A DNA stretch of 64,000 nt, taken from the NCBI GenBank assembly GCA_003640385.1, contig RCAB01000005.1, positions 372,001 to 436,000 of the forward strand, written 5' to 3'. The translations under genes and the position numbers were made by a program. This DNA is from Setaria digitata. Lineage: Eukaryota > Nematoda > Chromadorea > Rhabditida > Setariidae. Positions 62,723 to 64,000 of this stretch are shown one piece after another (within the stretch, counting starts at the first letter, position 1; each line of letters opens with the position of its first letter). Under the pieces are notes generated by a model, which was not told the DNA's origin, searched no databases, and saw nothing but the letters and a program-made list of their open reading frames with translations.

Positions 62723-64000
62723 ATGACGCACGAGGAGTTGCGGCAAGAGTACCCGTTACATTGGGCAGTGTTTCGCAATGACTATGAAGAGTTGATGGAA
62801 TTGCTAGAGGAAGGAGATGGCGATGAGGTCCTCAACAAACTTGATGTAAGAGGTTAGTGATCCATTTTTCGGGAAGTATTTTCTTCTCTCATCCATTCAT
62901 TTAGTTTGTCTTTAAGCCACTTCGATAAGAAGGTTATTGATAGGATACTGAGTCAGGGTAGACTTAAACGAAATCTTCTGTCGAATCTACTAATATATAG
63001 GTGGAGCCTGCTGTAAAGTAATTCACTCGACAGGTCATGGATTCGAAAGACTCATAAACCTTTGTGTCCATCGTCAGAAAATGCGCCTTGGATTTTAAAT
63101 TTAATCTTTGTTTTCCAGGTCGCACACCTTTAATGTTAGCCGTTACACTTGGCCATAATGAATGTGCTCGAGCCTTGCTGGAAAGAGGAGCTAATGCCGC
63201 TATACCGAATGCAGGTACATTAATAACCTAATGTTATCGATGGAAGCTCATTCAACTCACTTCAGCATTCGTCTTAAGTAAGAGTCAGAAAAGCTTTGCT
63301 TCATTGAGGATTGATGTGCCATTAAAAATAAACTTCATGGTATCTCCACGTACCACTCACGATTCCATATCCTCTTATACAGATATGTGGTCACCTAGCC
63401 ATGAAGCTATTTGTACGAGAAATAGTGATCTCTTACGACTGATTATCCAGTATCGAGATTATCAACGAGCTTTACAAACAAGTCGTGCAATGGAACGCTT
63501 GCTTACGCTGTTGAAGGTGTACTAATTTTTATTAGCGGAAATATATTTAGATATAGAAAAGAGGTCATTTCACTTTATATTTTTTTTTTTTTTATATTTC
63601 AATATTAATGCTTTTCTTAATTGAAGTGACGAGTTGCACTTAAGCAACAAATATAACAAATGATTTTATCTGGGATATTATTTCTGTGGTGTGGGATTAT
63701 CAATTTTGCTTGCTAATGGTAATAGTCATTCCTAACTCAGCTGGTTGAAGCAAACTGGAACTCCCTTTTTAGGAAACAAACGATTTTTACGCAGAAATGA
63801 GTTGGGAGTTTACTAGTTGGTTGCCATTTGTTAGCAAAATGTGTCCCTCCGATACTTACAAGGTACACTTTGTCGATGTTTAAAATCAGTTTGTAGTTGT
63901 TTCTGTAGTAGAGCTGTGCTGTTACTAATTTATGGAAATTTTTAAAACTTTGTAACTTTGTAGAAGTTCTGAAGCGTAACTTAGAGAACAGATCACATTT
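62723..64000 (+). CDS. ANKRD13-family ankyrin-repeat protein, N-terminal part (runs off the window)
   Basis: Four coding exons are in the window: 62723-62852, 63119-63214, 63383-63516, 63773-63862 (450 nt, 150 aa, all in phase). The frame continues beyond the right edge. It starts [20 protein letters not shown], like the YPLHWLVWNND start of ANKRD13 proteins. Two ankyrin repeats follow ([40 protein letters not shown]), then the family-typical block [18 protein letters not shown] and [25 protein letters not shown]13 proteins bind ubiquitinated receptors through C-terminal UIMs and control endocytic sorting; the UIMs would lie outside this window. Ankyrin repeats alone are common, but the post-repeat block makes the family assignment firm. 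Confidence 0.88.

Noticed and set aside
1..64000. Bacterial endosymbiont (Wolbachia-like), viral or organellar insertion
   Set aside because: No stretch shows long uninterrupted ORFs, bacterial spacing or recognisable integrase, capsid or polymerase motifs.

Overview
The window is nuclear DNA of a nematode, most likely a spirurid or filarial worm. It is strongly AT-rich, with many-exon genes, introns of roughly 100 to 600 bp plus a few of several kilobases, and clean GT/AG splicing. Acceptors of the TTTCAG type sit just upstream of several start codons, as expected for spliced-leader trans-splicing. The best homologues are nematode or general animal proteins (CEH-16, HMG-1.2, STIM-1). I saw no bacterial operons, CRISPR array, rRNA or tRNA. 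Two single Ns (1813 and 30599) show a draft assembly.

Nine protein genes were rebuilt by joining exons in phase. From left to right they are: (1) a complete Rho guanine-nucleotide exchange factor of the ARHGEF17/ARHGEF10 type (minus, 130-10662); (2) an LRR-Ig single-pass membrane receptor with a long coiled-coil tail, resembling the nematode iglr proteins (minus, 13629-19657); (3) mitochondrial ribosomal protein S18a (plus, 19949-21290); (4) engrailed/ceh-16 (minus, 22015-27116); (5) a NIFK-type nucleolar RRM protein (minus, 31827-33537); (6) STIM-1, the ER calcium sensor (minus, 36094-41112); (7) an AF4/FMR2-family super-elongation-complex scaffold (plus, 47536-55288); (8) HMG-1.2 (minus, 58971-60297); (9) the first four coding exons of an ANKRD13-type ankyrin protein, running off the right edge (plus, 62723 onward).

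For genes 1, 2, 3, 4, 5, 7 and 8 the exons sum to a whole number of codons with matching phases throughout and no internal stop. STIM-1 has two unresolved junctions. The receptor and mrps-18A are divergent, with only 291 bp between their start codons. mrps-18A converges on ceh-16, and the AF4-family gene converges on hmg-1.2. Large gene-poor stretches lie at 10.7-13.6, 27.1-31.8, 33.5-36.1, 41.1-47.5, 55.3-59.0 and 60.3-62.7 kb.

The genes do not form one pathway. They are a typical mix of signalling (GEF, STIM, receptor), chromatin and transcription (engrailed, AFF scaffold, HMG box), ribosome function (NIFK, MRPS18A) and trafficking (ANKRD13). I found no convincing new multi-gene system. The most unusual items are the exon-by-exon coiled-coil repeat of the receptor, its intronic hairpin, the homeobox split by a 3.4-kb intron at codons 50/51, and a degenerate copy of an exon end inside a GEF intron.
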